Below are positions 16,004 through 25,570 of a stretch of 64,000 nt of DNA, piece by piece. Made by a program: the position numbers and the translations under genes. The stretch is taken from the NCBI RefSeq assembly GCF_000381525.1, contig NZ_KB906609.1, forward strand, positions 1 to 64,000, in the 5' to 3' direction. The notes below the pieces were generated by a model that did no database searches, was not told where the DNA came from, and saw only the letters and a program-made list of their open reading frames with translations. The stretch comes from Peptostreptococcus anaerobius VPI 4330 = DSM 2949. Its GTDB lineage: Bacteria > Bacillota > Clostridia > Peptostreptococcales > Peptostreptococcaceae. Each line of letters starts with the position of its first letter. The stretch's first letter is position 1.

Positions 16004-16528
16004 ATGTATCAGATTACAGGGACTATGCTAAGTCAGGAAGAAATTGAAAAGAAGGTTGTAGAACTTGCTGGAAAAATCCAGAAAGATTATGAAGGACAGG
16101 ATATACTGCTTGTGGGTATATTAAAGGGGGCAAGTGTATTTGTTGCTGACCTTATGAGAAAGATAGACTTAAATGTAAATATAGACTTTATGAGCGTTTC
16201 TAGTTACGGTAGTGGTACAGAGTCTTCAGGAACAGTGAAGATACTAAAAGACCTAGACGTTGATATAGAGGGAAAAAATGTCCTTATAGTTGAGGATATA
16301 ATAGATTCAGGAGCTACTCTTAGAAACTTATACGATACACTAATGACAAGAAATCCTAAGTCATTAAAGCTATGTACTCTATTGGACAAGCCTGAAAGAA
16401 GAAAGGTACATATTGATGTAGACTATGTTGGATTTACTATTGAAGATAAGTTCATTGTAGGATATGGTATAGACTATGATGAAAAGTACAGAAATCTTCC
16501 TTATATAGCAATGGTAGAGGATATCTAG
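16004..16528 (+). CDS. hpt: Hypoxanthine phosphoribosyltransferase
   Basis: Purine salvage: hypoxanthine (and guanine) plus PRPP to IMP/GMP. PRPP loop LIVEDIIDSGATLRNL near residues 90-104, LLVGILKGASVFVADLMRKI, and YVGFTIEDKFIVGYGIDYDE at the C-terminus are characteristic. 174 residues, full length. AAGGAG upstream. One base separates its stop from the next gene, so hpt and the HAD gene are coupled. Confidence 0.96.
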   Translation: MYQITGTMLSQEEIEKKVVELAGKIQKDYEGQDILLVGILKGASVFVADLMRKIDLNVNIDFMSVSSYGSGTESSGTVKILKDLDVDIEGKNVLIVEDIIDSGATLRNLYDTLMTRNPKSLKLCTLLDKPERRKVHIDVDYVGFTIEDKFIVGYGIDYDEKYRNLPYIAMVEDI

Positions 16529-16529
16529 G

Positions 16530-17315
16530 ATGGGAAAAAGAAAATATTTTTTCTTTGATATAGACAATACTATAGCTATTGGATTTCCCAGGGTTGTACC
16601 TGAGTCTACAAGAAGAGCCATAAAAGCCCTACAAGACAAGGGGCACTATGTGTCTATTGCTACAGGCAGGATGCACGTTATGGCCAAGGACTTTTGCCAA
16701 GACTTGGGTATAAACAACATGGTGACAGACGGTGGAAATGGTCTAGTAGTAGATGGAAAGGTTGATATAGAACCGCTTGACAGGGATATGGTAATATCCA
16801 TTGTCGATGAGTTTGAAGAAAAAAATATACCTTGGAGTATATGCCTTGACGATACAAGGATGTGGTATACAAAAGATAGGACATTTCCAGATGCTATGGA
16901 AAAAATACTTAGACTAAAATCATATATGGACACAACCATTGTAGAAAATATGAATATCAGGGACTATGATACTATATACAAGGGGTTTGCATATCTCAAT
17001 TTAGAAGAAGAGGCAAGGCTTGAAGGTCTTAAGAATGTTACCTACACTAGGTATTCTGACCACTATATAATAATAGAACCAGATGATAAGTCCAAGGGCA
17101 TAAAGAAACTGATGAAAATAATGGATATCAAGGACGAGGATATAGTTGTTTTTGGAGATAATACAAATGATATAAAAATGTTTAGGCCTGAATGGACCAA
17201 AATTGCAATGGGAAACTCAGTAGATTCTCTAAAGGACCTTGCAGACTTTGTCACAAAAGATGCAGATGATGACGGCATAGAGTATGCATGTAAACATTTT
17301 GGATGGATTGACTAG
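16530..17315 (+). CDS. Cof-type HAD-family phosphatase
   Basis: Cytoplasmic magnesium phosphatase of the Cof/YidA group, probably acting on sugar or nucleotide phosphates. Motif I FFDIDNTIA (nucleophile D10, acid D12), motif II ATGRM, motif III Lys in the DKSKGIKKLM region, and motif IV VFGDNTNDIKMF, the last slightly altered from the usual GD-x-x-ND. A C2-type cap lies between motifs II and III. 261 residues. The substrate cannot be read from sequence; the link to hpt hints at nucleotide metabolism but HAD neighbours are often misleading. Confidence 0.9.
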   Translation: MGKRKYFFFDIDNTIAIGFPRVVPESTRRAIKALQDKGHYVSIATGRMHVMAKDFCQDLGINNMVTDGGNGLVVDGKVDIEPLDRDMVISIVDEFEEKNIPWSICLDDTRMWYTKDRTFPDAMEKILRLKSYMDTTIVENMNIRDYDTIYKGFAYLNLEEEARLEGLKNVTYTRYSDHYIIIEPDDKSKGIKKLMKIMDIKDEDIVVFGDNTNDIKMFRPEWTKIAMGNSVDSLKDLADFVTKDADDDGIEYACKHFGWID

Positions 17316-17324
17316 GAGGCAAGT

Positions 17325-18569
17325 ATGAAGAAAGTTTTGGTTGTTGGTGCAGGACCAGCCGGTATGATGGCTGCCTATCATGCAGCAAAATCGGGTGCAG
17401 ATGTGACTATATTTGAAAGAAATCCAATTATAGGCAAGAAACTAAGGATAACAGGAAAGGGTAGGTGTAATATAACCAATGCCCAAGATCCTGAAGATAT
17501 AATAAAAAACATCTACAAAAATGGTAATTTTATGTACAGTGGAATCTATTCATTTTCCAATGACATGGCTATGGACCTATTTAAGTCATATGGGCTTAAA
17601 ATCAAGATCGAAAGGGGACAGAGGGTATTCCCTGAGAGCGACAAGGCTATTGATGTAGTTAATACATTTGATAGGATGATTAAGGATGCAGGTGTCAAGT
17701 TGATTTTGAACAATAGGGTCAAATCTATAGAAGTTGATAAAGATAAGAACATACTAGGTCTTAGGACTGCTGAAAATGACCTTGTATCTTGCGACTCTAT
17801 TATCCTAGCTACTGGTGGCAAGTCCTATCCACTTACTGGTTCAACAGGAGACGGCTATAAAATGTCTAAGAAGTTAGGACATACTTGTACAGAGCTTAGT
17901 CCTTCCTTGGTAGGGCTTGAGACTATGCCTAGACCTAGTAGTGACTTGGTGGGCCTAAACTTGAGGAATGTAAGTATTAAACTCTTAAAAAACGCTAAGC
18001 CTATATATAGTGATTTTGGTGAGTTGGAATTTAGGGATTATGGAATAGATGGCCCAATCATTAAGTCAGCATCTTGCTATATATCTGATAAGGGTGATTA
18101 CGAGGTTGAATTGGACCTAAAACCTGCCCTTTCATTTGAAAAATTAGATAAGAGATTGCAGAGGGATTTTGAAGAATTTTCTAACAAGGATTTTGAAAAC
18201 TCGCTAGTTAAGTTGCTTCCAAAGTCTATAATCGGCTATATAATTGATGAATCTGGAATAGATAGAAAAAAATTGGTTCACCAGATTACTAGACAAGAAA
18301 GACATAACTTGGTGGGCCTTATCAAATCTATAAAATTCCATATAAAGTCAACAAGACCTATAGATGAAGCCATAGTTACATCAGGTGGTATAAATGTAAA
18401 AGAAATTAATCCATCTACCATGGAGTCAAAGATAGTAAAAAATCTTTATTTTTGCGGTGAGATTATAGATGTTGATGCCTTTACAGGAGGTTATAACCTT
18501 CAAATTGCATACTCAACAGCCTATCTAGCAGGCATAAATGCAGCCCAAGCAAATGGATCTGGTATATAA
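17325..18569 (+). CDS. HI0933/YhiN-type NAD(P)/FAD-dependent oxidoreductase
   Basis: Flavoprotein of the BaiN/HI0933 group, whose physiological substrate is mostly unknown. FAD-binding VVGAGPAGMMAAYHAAKSG at the N-terminus, GKKLRITGKGRCNITNA (a strong family mark), ILATGGKSYPLTGSTGDGY, and the C-terminal FCGEIIDVDAFTGGYNLQIA that closes the FAD site. 414 residues, normal. AGGAGG upstream, 9 bases after the HAD gene; last gene before a strong terminator. Confidence 0.93.
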   Translation: MKKVLVVGAGPAGMMAAYHAAKSGADVTIFERNPIIGKKLRITGKGRCNITNAQDPEDIIKNIYKNGNFMYSGIYSFSNDMAMDLFKSYGLKIKIERGQRVFPESDKAIDVVNTFDRMIKDAGVKLILNNRVKSIEVDKDKNILGLRTAENDLVSCDSIILATGGKSYPLTGSTGDGYKMSKKLGHTCTELSPSLVGLETMPRPSSDLVGLNLRNVSIKLLKNAKPIYSDFGELEFRDYGIDGPIIKSASCYISDKGDYEVELDLKPALSFEKLDKRLQRDFEEFSNKDFENSLVKLLPKSIIGYIIDESGIDRKKLVHQITRQERHNLVGLIKSIKFHIKSTRPIDEAIVTSGGINVKEINPSTMESKIVKNLYFCGEIIDVDAFTGGYNLQIAYSTAYLAGINAAQANGSGI

Positions 18570-18652
18570 ATATTATCCTATATTAAAGAAGAGCTTGTGA
18601 TATATAAATATGTGATACTAAATACTAGTTTGTTATATATAAAAAACAGATA

Positions 18653-18692
18653 AAATAAATAAAGAGGGGCAAAAGCCCCTCTTTATTTATTT
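18653..18692. terminator. Strong bidirectional terminator
   Basis: A perfect 18-base-pair stem (18653-18670 with 18675-18692), GC-rich at the top (GAGGGGC/GCCCCTC) with AAAA loop and A/T flanks that give a T-run on either strand. It overlaps the stop codon of the minus-strand gene. Confidence 0.95.
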
Positions 18693-19148
18693 ACAAACAT
18701 AGTGGTAAATCTTCTCTTCACCTAAATCAATTTTGCCGGTCATGATAAATTTTTCTATACTTTCTATGTCTTTTTGAGATAGGTACTGCGTTGGCATTGA
18801 TAAATAGAAACCGCTATCCTTAAGTAATTTGTTGAGTTTAAATATGCTAGAGTATTCAGCCTTACTTGATGAGTTCGTTTTTGACCTATACTTATTAGCT
18901 GCAAGAGTCTCGTTCTGTATATCTATTAGCTTGTCTACGTAATCCTTATAGGTAGATCTAAATTCTTTTGAAGAAATAGGGATTCTATTTAAAATTTCAA
19001 CAATAGATTTATCTCTTAGCATATTGTCTACAAATTGATCCGAAGTAAGTTTTCCAGAAATAATACCTTTTTGGTACTTTCTTAAAACTCTCTTTGTGTG
19101 AGTGTAAATATTATACCTAGTTTGTAAATCCAAATGAATAAACTGCAT
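18687..19148 (-). CDS. Unknown 153-residue protein
   Basis: No family recognised. Basic, helix-rich, no signal peptide or membrane segment: HTKRVLRKYQKGIISGKL, then FVDNMLRDKSIVEILN, ending with YHYVCK. The stop lies inside a bidirectional terminator. AGAGGTGATG on the minus strand supplies a ribosome site. Single gene, divergent from the GAF-phosphatase gene, so the two may share a regulatory region. Confidence 0.75.
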   Translation of the reverse strand: MQFIHLDLQTRYNIYTHTKRVLRKYQKGIISGKLTSDQFVDNMLRDKSIVEILNRIPISSKEFRSTYKDYVDKLIDIQNETLAANKYRSKTNSSSKAEYSSIFKLNKLLKDSGFYLSMPTQYLSQKDIESIEKFIMTGKIDLGEEKIYHYVCK

Positions 19149-19328
19149 CTACATCACCTCTAGTTTAATGATACATCAAAAATTCGAAAAAATCTAGATA
19201 TAAAAACAAAATATTCATATAATTATGTCGAATAAATATATATTTAATCTAATAAAACATAAAATAAGACCTATTATAAAATTTAATTATTAAGGCGCAT
19301 TTTTAAAAATACATTATAAGACAGGTGA

Positions 19329-19358
19329 TTGACAATGTCATACACACTATCGTATAAT
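19329..19358 (+). promoter_or_regulatory. Sigma-A promoter of the GAF-SpoIIE phosphatase gene
   Basis: TTGACA (19329-19334), 18-base spacer, TATAAT (19353-19358): both boxes perfect. About 75 bases from the start codon. Confidence 0.75.
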
Positions 19359-19432
19359 ATTAAATAAGTGATAACCGTTGTTATTTTAAGGGAAGTGGAG
19401 ATAGACTAGTTTATAGCTTGGGAGGTTTGGTT

Positions 19433-21199
19433 ATGAATGAATACAAGAGAATGAGGAGTCTAGTTGAGATTTCCAGAATAGTTACTCAGTCAGACAACTT
19501 TTATGAAGTAAAAGATCAGATTATAAACAATATGTTGGCTGTAGTACATCCTACTAAGGCTTGTGTGAATTTATTCTACAACAATGACTACAACTATGCC
19601 CACCTAGTATGCTCATCCACCCTAAACTATATACCTAAGATTTTTCCGCAGAACGAGGAGTATGGAGCTAAGATAGATTTTTCTGTGTATCCGGACTATA
19701 TCCATGAGGCTGTAGAAGAGAAGAAGGTAGTTATAGTTGATGATATATTTAAAAATGAGAAAGCCAAGGGGGAGGAGAACCTAGCTATTAACGAGGGCTA
19801 TATTGGTAGGGCTATTTTTCCGTTTATAATAAACGACAAGGTAATCGGATTTATGACATGCTATCTTTCTGACCAGGAAAAACTCAAGCCAGAAGACATA
19901 GACTTTATAACTCAGGTCGCGTCAATGATGTCGCTTTCAATTTCCATAACTGAAAAGAATGATGGTATAAATAAGTTGATAGGCAAGTTAAGGCAGTCTA
20001 TTACAAATATAAACAAGGCTTCAAAAAGGTTATTTTCAACTCAGGACATATTCTACTATTTGCAAAAGATGGCAAATGTCGTAGCTGATACTACTGATAG
20101 TAAGTTTTCTATGGTCAATATTTATAATATAGGTGAAAATGGTGGTCCTATGGGTCAGAAGTTTACATGTGCCAACGACCAGAATGCTATAAATAGTCTT
20201 GCAGCAAGGATGCCTATAATTTTAAAAGACCACAGAATATATGATTATGGCAAAACAGATGGTGAAGTTTTGGTTGATGGAAAGTCATATACGAATAGGA
20301 TTTTTTATAAGGTCATAATTGATTCAAAATCAATGTTAGTAATTTTGGCAGTGGGTGATAAGGTATACACTGAAGATGATTTCAATATAATTGGAGCTCT
20401 TGCTAAACAGATTGCAACTAGTGTTAAGAGCTATGATTACAGCGAAAAACTAGAGGAAAACAAGGCCATAAATGATGAATTAGTTGTACTAAAACACCAG
20501 CAAAAACTGATAATGGACAATAATAGTATGAAAAAATTTGCAGATCGTGACTTGTTCTATTTTATGAAACCAGCTAAGGTCGTAGGTGGAGATTTTTACC
20601 ATTCTATGCTTGTAGATGACAGGGTTATATTTATATTGGCAGATGTAATGGGGCATGGTATAGTCGCCAACTACATGGTTGCCTTGATTAAGGGTGCTTT
20701 TGAAGTTCTAGTCAGAAAGGTTCCAAACCCTAAAGAAATAATAACTAAATTAAATAAAAACTTGTACAATGAGTTTGATAATATGGGTGCATATGCCACC
20801 GTAGTGGTTGGCGCTATCAATAAAAATACAAACAAGTTGGAGCTTGCCAATGCAGGCCACTACCAACCTATAATATTTGATAATGACAACAAGTATGTTG
20901 AAATAGATACTGATGCCAAGGGTATCCCAATTGGTATAATTAACAATGAACAGTATTCGCAGATAGAGATAGACTTTTCAAAAGACAAGTGCAAGGCTAT
21001 GTGTATGTTTACTGATGGTATAATTGAGATGAAGAATCAGGAACATGAGGAATTTGGCCATGAAAGACTAGTCGAATTCTTATCTGATAATATAGATAGC
21101 GACGAGAAAACCATTAAAAAAAGGCTGGACAAACTCATTAAACATTTCTCAGTTGATGATGATAAGAAGGATGATATCCTCTTAGCCTTTATTAAATGA
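19433..21199 (+). CDS. GAF-domain PP2C-type (SpoIIE/RsbU-like) serine phosphatase
   Basis: Signal-controlled protein phosphatase. One or two GAF sensor domains fill the first 350 residues (VVEEK-type VVIVDDIF, GYIGRAIFPFII); a short coiled segment follows; then the SpoIIE catalytic domain: MKPAKVVGGDFYH, FILADVMGHGIVANYM, NAGHYQPIIF, MFTDGIIEMKN, with the metal-binding Asp residues. Such enzymes usually dephosphorylate an anti-anti-sigma STAS protein; no STAS or anti-sigma gene is near. Start: ATG at 19433 behind GGGAGG (19420-19425); the in-frame TTG at 19418 lies before that site. 588 residues. Confidence 0.9.
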   Translation: MNEYKRMRSLVEISRIVTQSDNFYEVKDQIINNMLAVVHPTKACVNLFYNNDYNYAHLVCSSTLNYIPKIFPQNEEYGAKIDFSVYPDYIHEAVEEKKVVIVDDIFKNEKAKGEENLAINEGYIGRAIFPFIINDKVIGFMTCYLSDQEKLKPEDIDFITQVASMMSLSISITEKNDGINKLIGKLRQSITNINKASKRLFSTQDIFYYLQKMANVVADTTDSKFSMVNIYNIGENGGPMGQKFTCANDQNAINSLAARMPIILKDHRIYDYGKTDGEVLVDGKSYTNRIFYKVIIDSKSMLVILAVGDKVYTEDDFNIIGALAKQIATSVKSYDYSEKLEENKAINDELVVLKHQQKLIMDNNSMKKFADRDLFYFMKPAKVVGGDFYHSMLVDDRVIFILADVMGHGIVANYMVALIKGAFEVLVRKVPNPKEIITKLNKNLYNEFDNMGAYATVVVGAINKNTNKLELANAGHYQPIIFDNDNKYVEIDTDAKGIPIGIINNEQYSQIEIDFSKDKCKAMCMFTDGIIEMKNQEHEEFGHERLVEFLSDNIDSDEKTIKKRLDKLIKHFSVDDDKKDDILLAFIK

Positions 21200-21223
21200 T
21201 AAAAATTACACAAAATATATTCT

Positions 21224-21265
21224 ACCCCGACATAATATTTTTCTTATGTTGGGGTTGTTTTTTTT
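21224..21265 (+). terminator. Terminator after the phosphatase gene
   Basis: ACCCCGACATAA (21224-21235) pairs with TTATGTTGGGGT (21244-21255), one G-T wobble, followed by G then eight T. Confidence 0.9.
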
Positions 21266-21453
21266 ACAAAAGTTTTAAAATAAAGATTAAACTCAAAAAG
21301 GTTTTTACTTAATTTACATATTTTTTTTAATTAGGGTGTGATGATAAGATATGAAATTAAATGATGGATTATGTGTAATAATGTAAAGTAAAAATGGTCA
21401 ATAAAGCACCTATAATATGATTATAATTAGACAAAGATAATTTTGTAATATGA

Positions 21454-21482
21454 TTGATTTTTTCTCATAAGTCTAGTATAAT
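21454..21482 (+). promoter_or_regulatory. Promoter of the pyruvate:ferredoxin oxidoreductase gene
   Basis: TTGATT (21454-21459), 17-base spacer, TATAAT (21477-21482). It implies a leader of about 220 bases before the start at 21713. The leader is very AT-rich and holds no terminator or known riboswitch that I can see. Confidence 0.65.
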
Positions 21483-21712
21483 TAAGCTTGATAATTGAAT
21501 TATATTTATTTTATTAGAAATAATGATATAAATTCTCAGTTATTTAATTGTAATTTAATATGGGATAAATTCATGATAAAGGTAATTCTATTTTTTTATT
21601 TTACGCTTACATTGTTAAGTAAGGTAAAGGTAGGTTATTTTATTTATTTGTTTCATATTGTATACAAGAAACATTATACTTAACTTTTAAATTTCTTAAG
21701 GAGGAATTAGTA

Positions 21713-24700
21713 ATGGCAAAATTTTTGAAAACTGTTGACGGAAATACAGCCGCTGCCCACGTATCATATTGCTTTACAGACGTAGCTGCTATATATCCGA
21801 TCACACCATCTTCAACAATGGCAGAAGTTGTTGACGAATGGGCTTCTCAGGGAAGAAAGAACATATTCGGTCAGGTTGTCAAGGTTGTTGAAATGCAGTC
21901 TGAAGGTGGAGCTGCAGGTGCTTTCCACGGTTCTTTAGCTGGTGGTGCACTTACATCTACTTATACTGCTTCTCAGGGACTTCTTTTGATGTTACCAAAT
22001 ATGTACAAGGTTGCTGGTGAATTATTACCAGGTGTATTCCATGTTTCAGCACGTGCGCTTGCATCTCAGGCACTTTCTATATTCGGTGACCATCAGGACG
22101 TTATGGCTGCGAGAATGACAGGATGTTGTTTACTAGCATCTGGATCAGTACAGGAAGTAGCTGATATAGCTCCAGTAGCTCACTTGGCTGCAATAGAAGG
22201 TAGATTACCTTTCATTCACTTCTTCGATGGATTCAGAACTTCTCACGAAATCCAGAAGGTTGAATTAATGGAAAATGAAGACTATGCTAAGCTTCTTAAC
22301 TTCGATGCAGTTAAGGACTTTAGAGATAACTCACTTTCTCCAAACCATCCAATGACTAGGGGTACTGCTCAGAACCCTGATATTTACTTCCAGACAAGAG
22401 AAGTATCTAACAAGTTCTACGATGATATGGTAGGAATAGTTGAAAAATATATGAACAAGATGTCAGAGTTAACTGGCAGACCACATGGCCTATTTGATTA
22501 CTATGGTGCAGAAGATGCTAAGTATGTAATGGTAGCTATGGGTTCTGTTACAGAAGCTGCTGAAGAATTAATAGATGTATTAAACGCTAGAGGCGGAAAA
22601 TACGGTATCTTAAAGATACACCTTTACAGACCTTTCTCAGTTAAGCATTTCTTAGACAAGATGCCTAAGACTGTTGAGAGAATCGTTGTTATGGATAGAA
22701 CTAAGGAACCAGGTTCAATAGGTGAACCTCTATACTTAGACGTAAGAGATGTTTACTATGGTAAGGAAAATGCTCCTATGGTAATCGGTGGTAGATACGG
22801 TCTTGGTTCAAAGGACGTTACTCCAACTGACCTAAACGCTGCATTCGAAAACCTTGTATCAGATGTTCCTAAGGATAGATTCGTTATATCAATAGTAGAT
22901 GATGTTACAAACCACTCAATCTCTTCTTCAGAAGAAGTTAAGATTGCTGCTCCTGGTACTGTAAGATGTAAGTTCTGGGGTCTTGGCTCAGACGGTACTG
23001 TTGGTGCTAACAAGCAGGCTATCAAGATTATCGGTGACAACACTAACAAGTACGCTCAGGCTTACTTTGACTATGACTCTAAGAAGTCTGGTGGTATAAC
23101 AATGTCTCACTTAAGATTCGGTGATACTCCAATCAGAGCTACTTACCTACTTGACGAAGCTGATTATATAGCATGTCATAAGCAGAGCTACGTATATCAG
23201 TATGATGTAATCAAGGGACTAAGAAAGGGTGGTACATTCGTACTTAACACTATCTGGTCACCAGAAGAAATAGAAGAACATTTACCAGCTAAGTTAAAGA
23301 GATACATAGCTAGAAATGACATCCAGTTCTACACTATAGATGCTGTTAACATAGCTAAGGAAATAGGACTAGGAAACAGAATAAACATGATCTGTCAGTC
23401 AGCATTCTTCAAACTAGCTGATATAATACCAGTAGAAGATGCTGTTGGATACCTAAAGGATTCTATAAAGAAGACTTACGGCAAGAAGGGTGACAAGGTT
23501 GTCAACATGAACTATGCTGCAGTTGATAAGGGTATAGATGCTCTTGTTAAGATAGATGTTCCAGCTTCTTGGGCTGACGTTGCAGATGAAGAAGCAGTAG
23601 TTGATAACAACGAACCAGAATTCATCAAGAATATCCTAAGACCAATGACAGCTGTTGAAGGTAACTCACTTCCAGTATCTGCATTCTTAGGTAGAGAAGA
23701 CGGTAGATTCCCTCAGGGTACTGCTGCATACGAAAAGAGATGTATAGCTGTTGATGTTCCTGAATGGCAGATAGACAACTGTATCCAGTGTAACCAGTGT
23801 TCATTAGTATGTCCACACGCTGCTATTAGACCATTCTTATTAACAGAAGAAGAAGCTAAGAATGCTCCAGAAAACTTCAATACTAAGAAGGCAATGGGTA
23901 AGGGCTTAGAAAACCTACAGTACAGAATACAGGTATCTGCTATGGACTGTACAGGTTGTGGTAACTGTGCTGACGTTTGTCCAGCTAAGACTAAGGCTCT
24001 TGTTATGAAGCCAATGGAAGAACAGAAGGAAGTACAGGAAGAAAACTGGTACTTTGCAACTGACTTCTCTAAGGTATCTGCTAAGCCAGATGTAATGCCT
24101 GCTACAACTATAAAGGGATCACAGTTCAGACAGCCACTTCTTGAGTTCTCAGGTGCTTGTGCTGGTTGTGGTGAAACAGCTTACATGAAGCTTGTTACTC
24201 AGTTATTTGGACCAAGAATGATGGTTGCAAATGCTACAGGTTGTTCTTCAATCTGGGGTGCTTCAGCTCCATCAACTCCATACACAGTTAACCACGAAGG
24301 TAAGGGTCCATCATGGGCAAACTCACTATTCGAAGACAATGCTGAATATGGATATGGTATGTACCTAGCTGTTACTCAGCTTAGAAGCAAGGTAGAAGGT
24401 CTAGCTAAGGAATTATCTGAACTAGTATCTGGAGATGACAAGAATGTTGTTGATTCATACCTTGAAAATATGTTCAACGGTGAAACTACAATAGCTACAA
24501 GTAATGTATTCACAACTTTAGTTGAAGATTTAGATAGAGAAGGTAAGTTCCCAGAAGTAGTTAAGCCACTTGTAGAATTAAAAGACTACTTTGTTAAGAG
24601 ATCTAACTGGATTCTTGGTGGAGACGGTTGGGCATATGACATCGGTTACGGTGGACTTGACCACGTTCTTGCATCAGGTGAAGATGTAAACGTACTTGTA

Positions 24701-25246
24701 TTCGATACAGAAGTTTACTCAAATACTGGTGGACAGTCTTCTAAGGCTACTCCAGCTGCTGCCATGGCTAAGTTCGCTGCTTCAGGTAAGAGATCTAAGA
24801 AGAAAGACCTTGGTATGATGGCTGCTACTTACGGTAACGTATACGTTGCTCAGGTTGCTATCGGTGCTGATAAGAACCAGGTTCTTAAGGCTATAATGGA
24901 AGCTGAAAAGCATGATGGACCATCTCTAATCATAGCTTACGCTCCATGTATCAACCACGGTATTAAGAAGGGTATGGGTAAATCAGTTGAAAACGAAGCT
25001 GATGCAGTTAAGGCTGGATACTGGCACCTATACAGATTTAACCCAGAACTTAAGGCTGAAGGTAAGAACCCATTCATCCTTGATTCTAAGGAACCAACTG
25101 AATCATTCAGAGAGTTCATATTGGGTCAGAACAGATATGCTTCAATAGCTAAGATGTTCCCAGAACAGTCAGAAGAACTATTCACTATGGCTGAAGAAAA
25201 TGCTCGTGATAGATATGAAGGCTACAAGAAATTAGCTGAAAAATAA
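21713..25246 (+). CDS. nifJ: Pyruvate:ferredoxin (flavodoxin) oxidoreductase, single-chain
   Basis: Oxidatively decarboxylates pyruvate to acetyl-CoA, reducing ferredoxin: the central step of clostridial fermentation. Domains in order: pyruvate-binding domain from YPITPSSTMAE; gamma region with FDGFRTSHEIQ and LYRPFS; two-cluster ferredoxin module with CIQCNQCSLVCP (from C690) and CTGCGNCADVCP (from C746); TPP domain with GACAGCGETAY, GDGWAYDIGYGGLDH and NTGGQSSKATP. All cluster cysteines are present. 1177 residues, full length. AAGGAGG before ATG. Codon use is markedly optimised, marking a highly expressed gene. Monocistronic. Confidence 0.98.
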   Translation: MAKFLKTVDGNTAAAHVSYCFTDVAAIYPITPSSTMAEVVDEWASQGRKNIFGQVVKVVEMQSEGGAAGAFHGSLAGGALTSTYTASQGLLLMLPNMYKVAGELLPGVFHVSARALASQALSIFGDHQDVMAARMTGCCLLASGSVQEVADIAPVAHLAAIEGRLPFIHFFDGFRTSHEIQKVELMENEDYAKLLNFDAVKDFRDNSLSPNHPMTRGTAQNPDIYFQTREVSNKFYDDMVGIVEKYMNKMSELTGRPHGLFDYYGAEDAKYVMVAMGSVTEAAEELIDVLNARGGKYGILKIHLYRPFSVKHFLDKMPKTVERIVVMDRTKEPGSIGEPLYLDVRDVYYGKENAPMVIGGRYGLGSKDVTPTDLNAAFENLVSDVPKDRFVISIVDDVTNHSISSSEEVKIAAPGTVRCKFWGLGSDGTVGANKQAIKIIGDNTNKYAQAYFDYDSKKSGGITMSHLRFGDTPIRATYLLDEADYIACHKQSYVYQYDVIKGLRKGGTFVLNTIWSPEEIEEHLPAKLKRYIARNDIQFYTIDAVNIAKEIGLGNRINMICQSAFFKLADIIPVEDAVGYLKDSIKKTYGKKGDKVVNMNYAAVDKGIDALVKIDVPASWADVADEEAVVDNNEPEFIKNILRPMTAVEGNSLPVSAFLGREDGRFPQGTAAYEKRCIAVDVPEWQIDNCIQCNQCSLVCPHAAIRPFLLTEEEAKNAPENFNTKKAMGKGLENLQYRIQVSAMDCTGCGNCADVCPAKTKALVMKPMEEQKEVQEENWYFATDFSKVSAKPDVMPATTIKGSQFRQPLLEFSGACAGCGETAYMKLVTQLFGPRMMVANATGCSSIWGASAPSTPYTVNHEGKGPSWANSLFEDNAEYGYGMYLAVTQLRSKVEGLAKELSELVSGDDKNVVDSYLENMFNGETTIATSNVFTTLVEDLDREGKFPEVVKPLVELKDYFVKRSNWILGGDGWAYDIGYGGLDHVLASGEDVNVLVFDTEVYSNTGGQSSKATPAAAMAKFAASGKRSKKKDLGMMAATYGNVYVAQVAIGADKNQVLKAIMEAEKHDGPSLIIAYAPCINHGIKKGMGKSVENEADAVKAGYWHLYRFNPELKAEGKNPFILDSKEPTESFREFILGQNRYASIAKMFPEQSEELFTMAEENARDRYEGYKKLAEK

Positions 25247-25293
25247 ATCTTGTTAAACAAGTCATTTGCAAATTAAAAATAAAAAAATAATAG

Positions 25294-25338
25294 CGTCGGT
25301 GGTCAAGTCCTTAATTGGATTTGGCCACCGATGTTTTA
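25294..25338 (+). terminator. Terminator after nifJ
   Basis: A 17-base-pair, nearly perfect stem: 25294-25310 with 25317-25333, loop TTAATT, then TTTTATT. Confidence 0.9.
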
Positions 25339-25498
25339 TTCTAGTATCAACGATTGCAAATAAGTATAAAACACAATGGAACTATATAGAAAATATATAG
25401 ATAAATACTACAAATATTAGCCTTATAATATAGCTAACAAATATGGCTAAATATATAAGTGGAAATTTAAAATATATAGGAGATTTTAGTAAATATAT

Positions 25499-25527
25499 TT
25501 GCTATATAGATATTTTTGGGGTATAAT
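25499..25527 (+). promoter_or_regulatory. Promoter of the antiterminator gene
   Basis: TTGCTA (25499-25504), 17-base spacer, TATAAT (25522-25527), 44 bases before the ATG. The 324-base gap otherwise holds the nifJ terminator and AT-rich sequence with a TTAGCC/GGCTAA repeat at 25417-25450. Confidence 0.6.
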
Positions 25528-25570
25528 TGACAATAGTGAGTATATCTTTAATCAGTAGGGGTGGAGTAGT

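Noticed and set aside
21495-21683. 62-codon open frame in the nifJ leader
   Set aside because: No ribosome site, extreme AT bias, low-complexity Phe/Leu/Ile/Tyr product; an open frame by chance.
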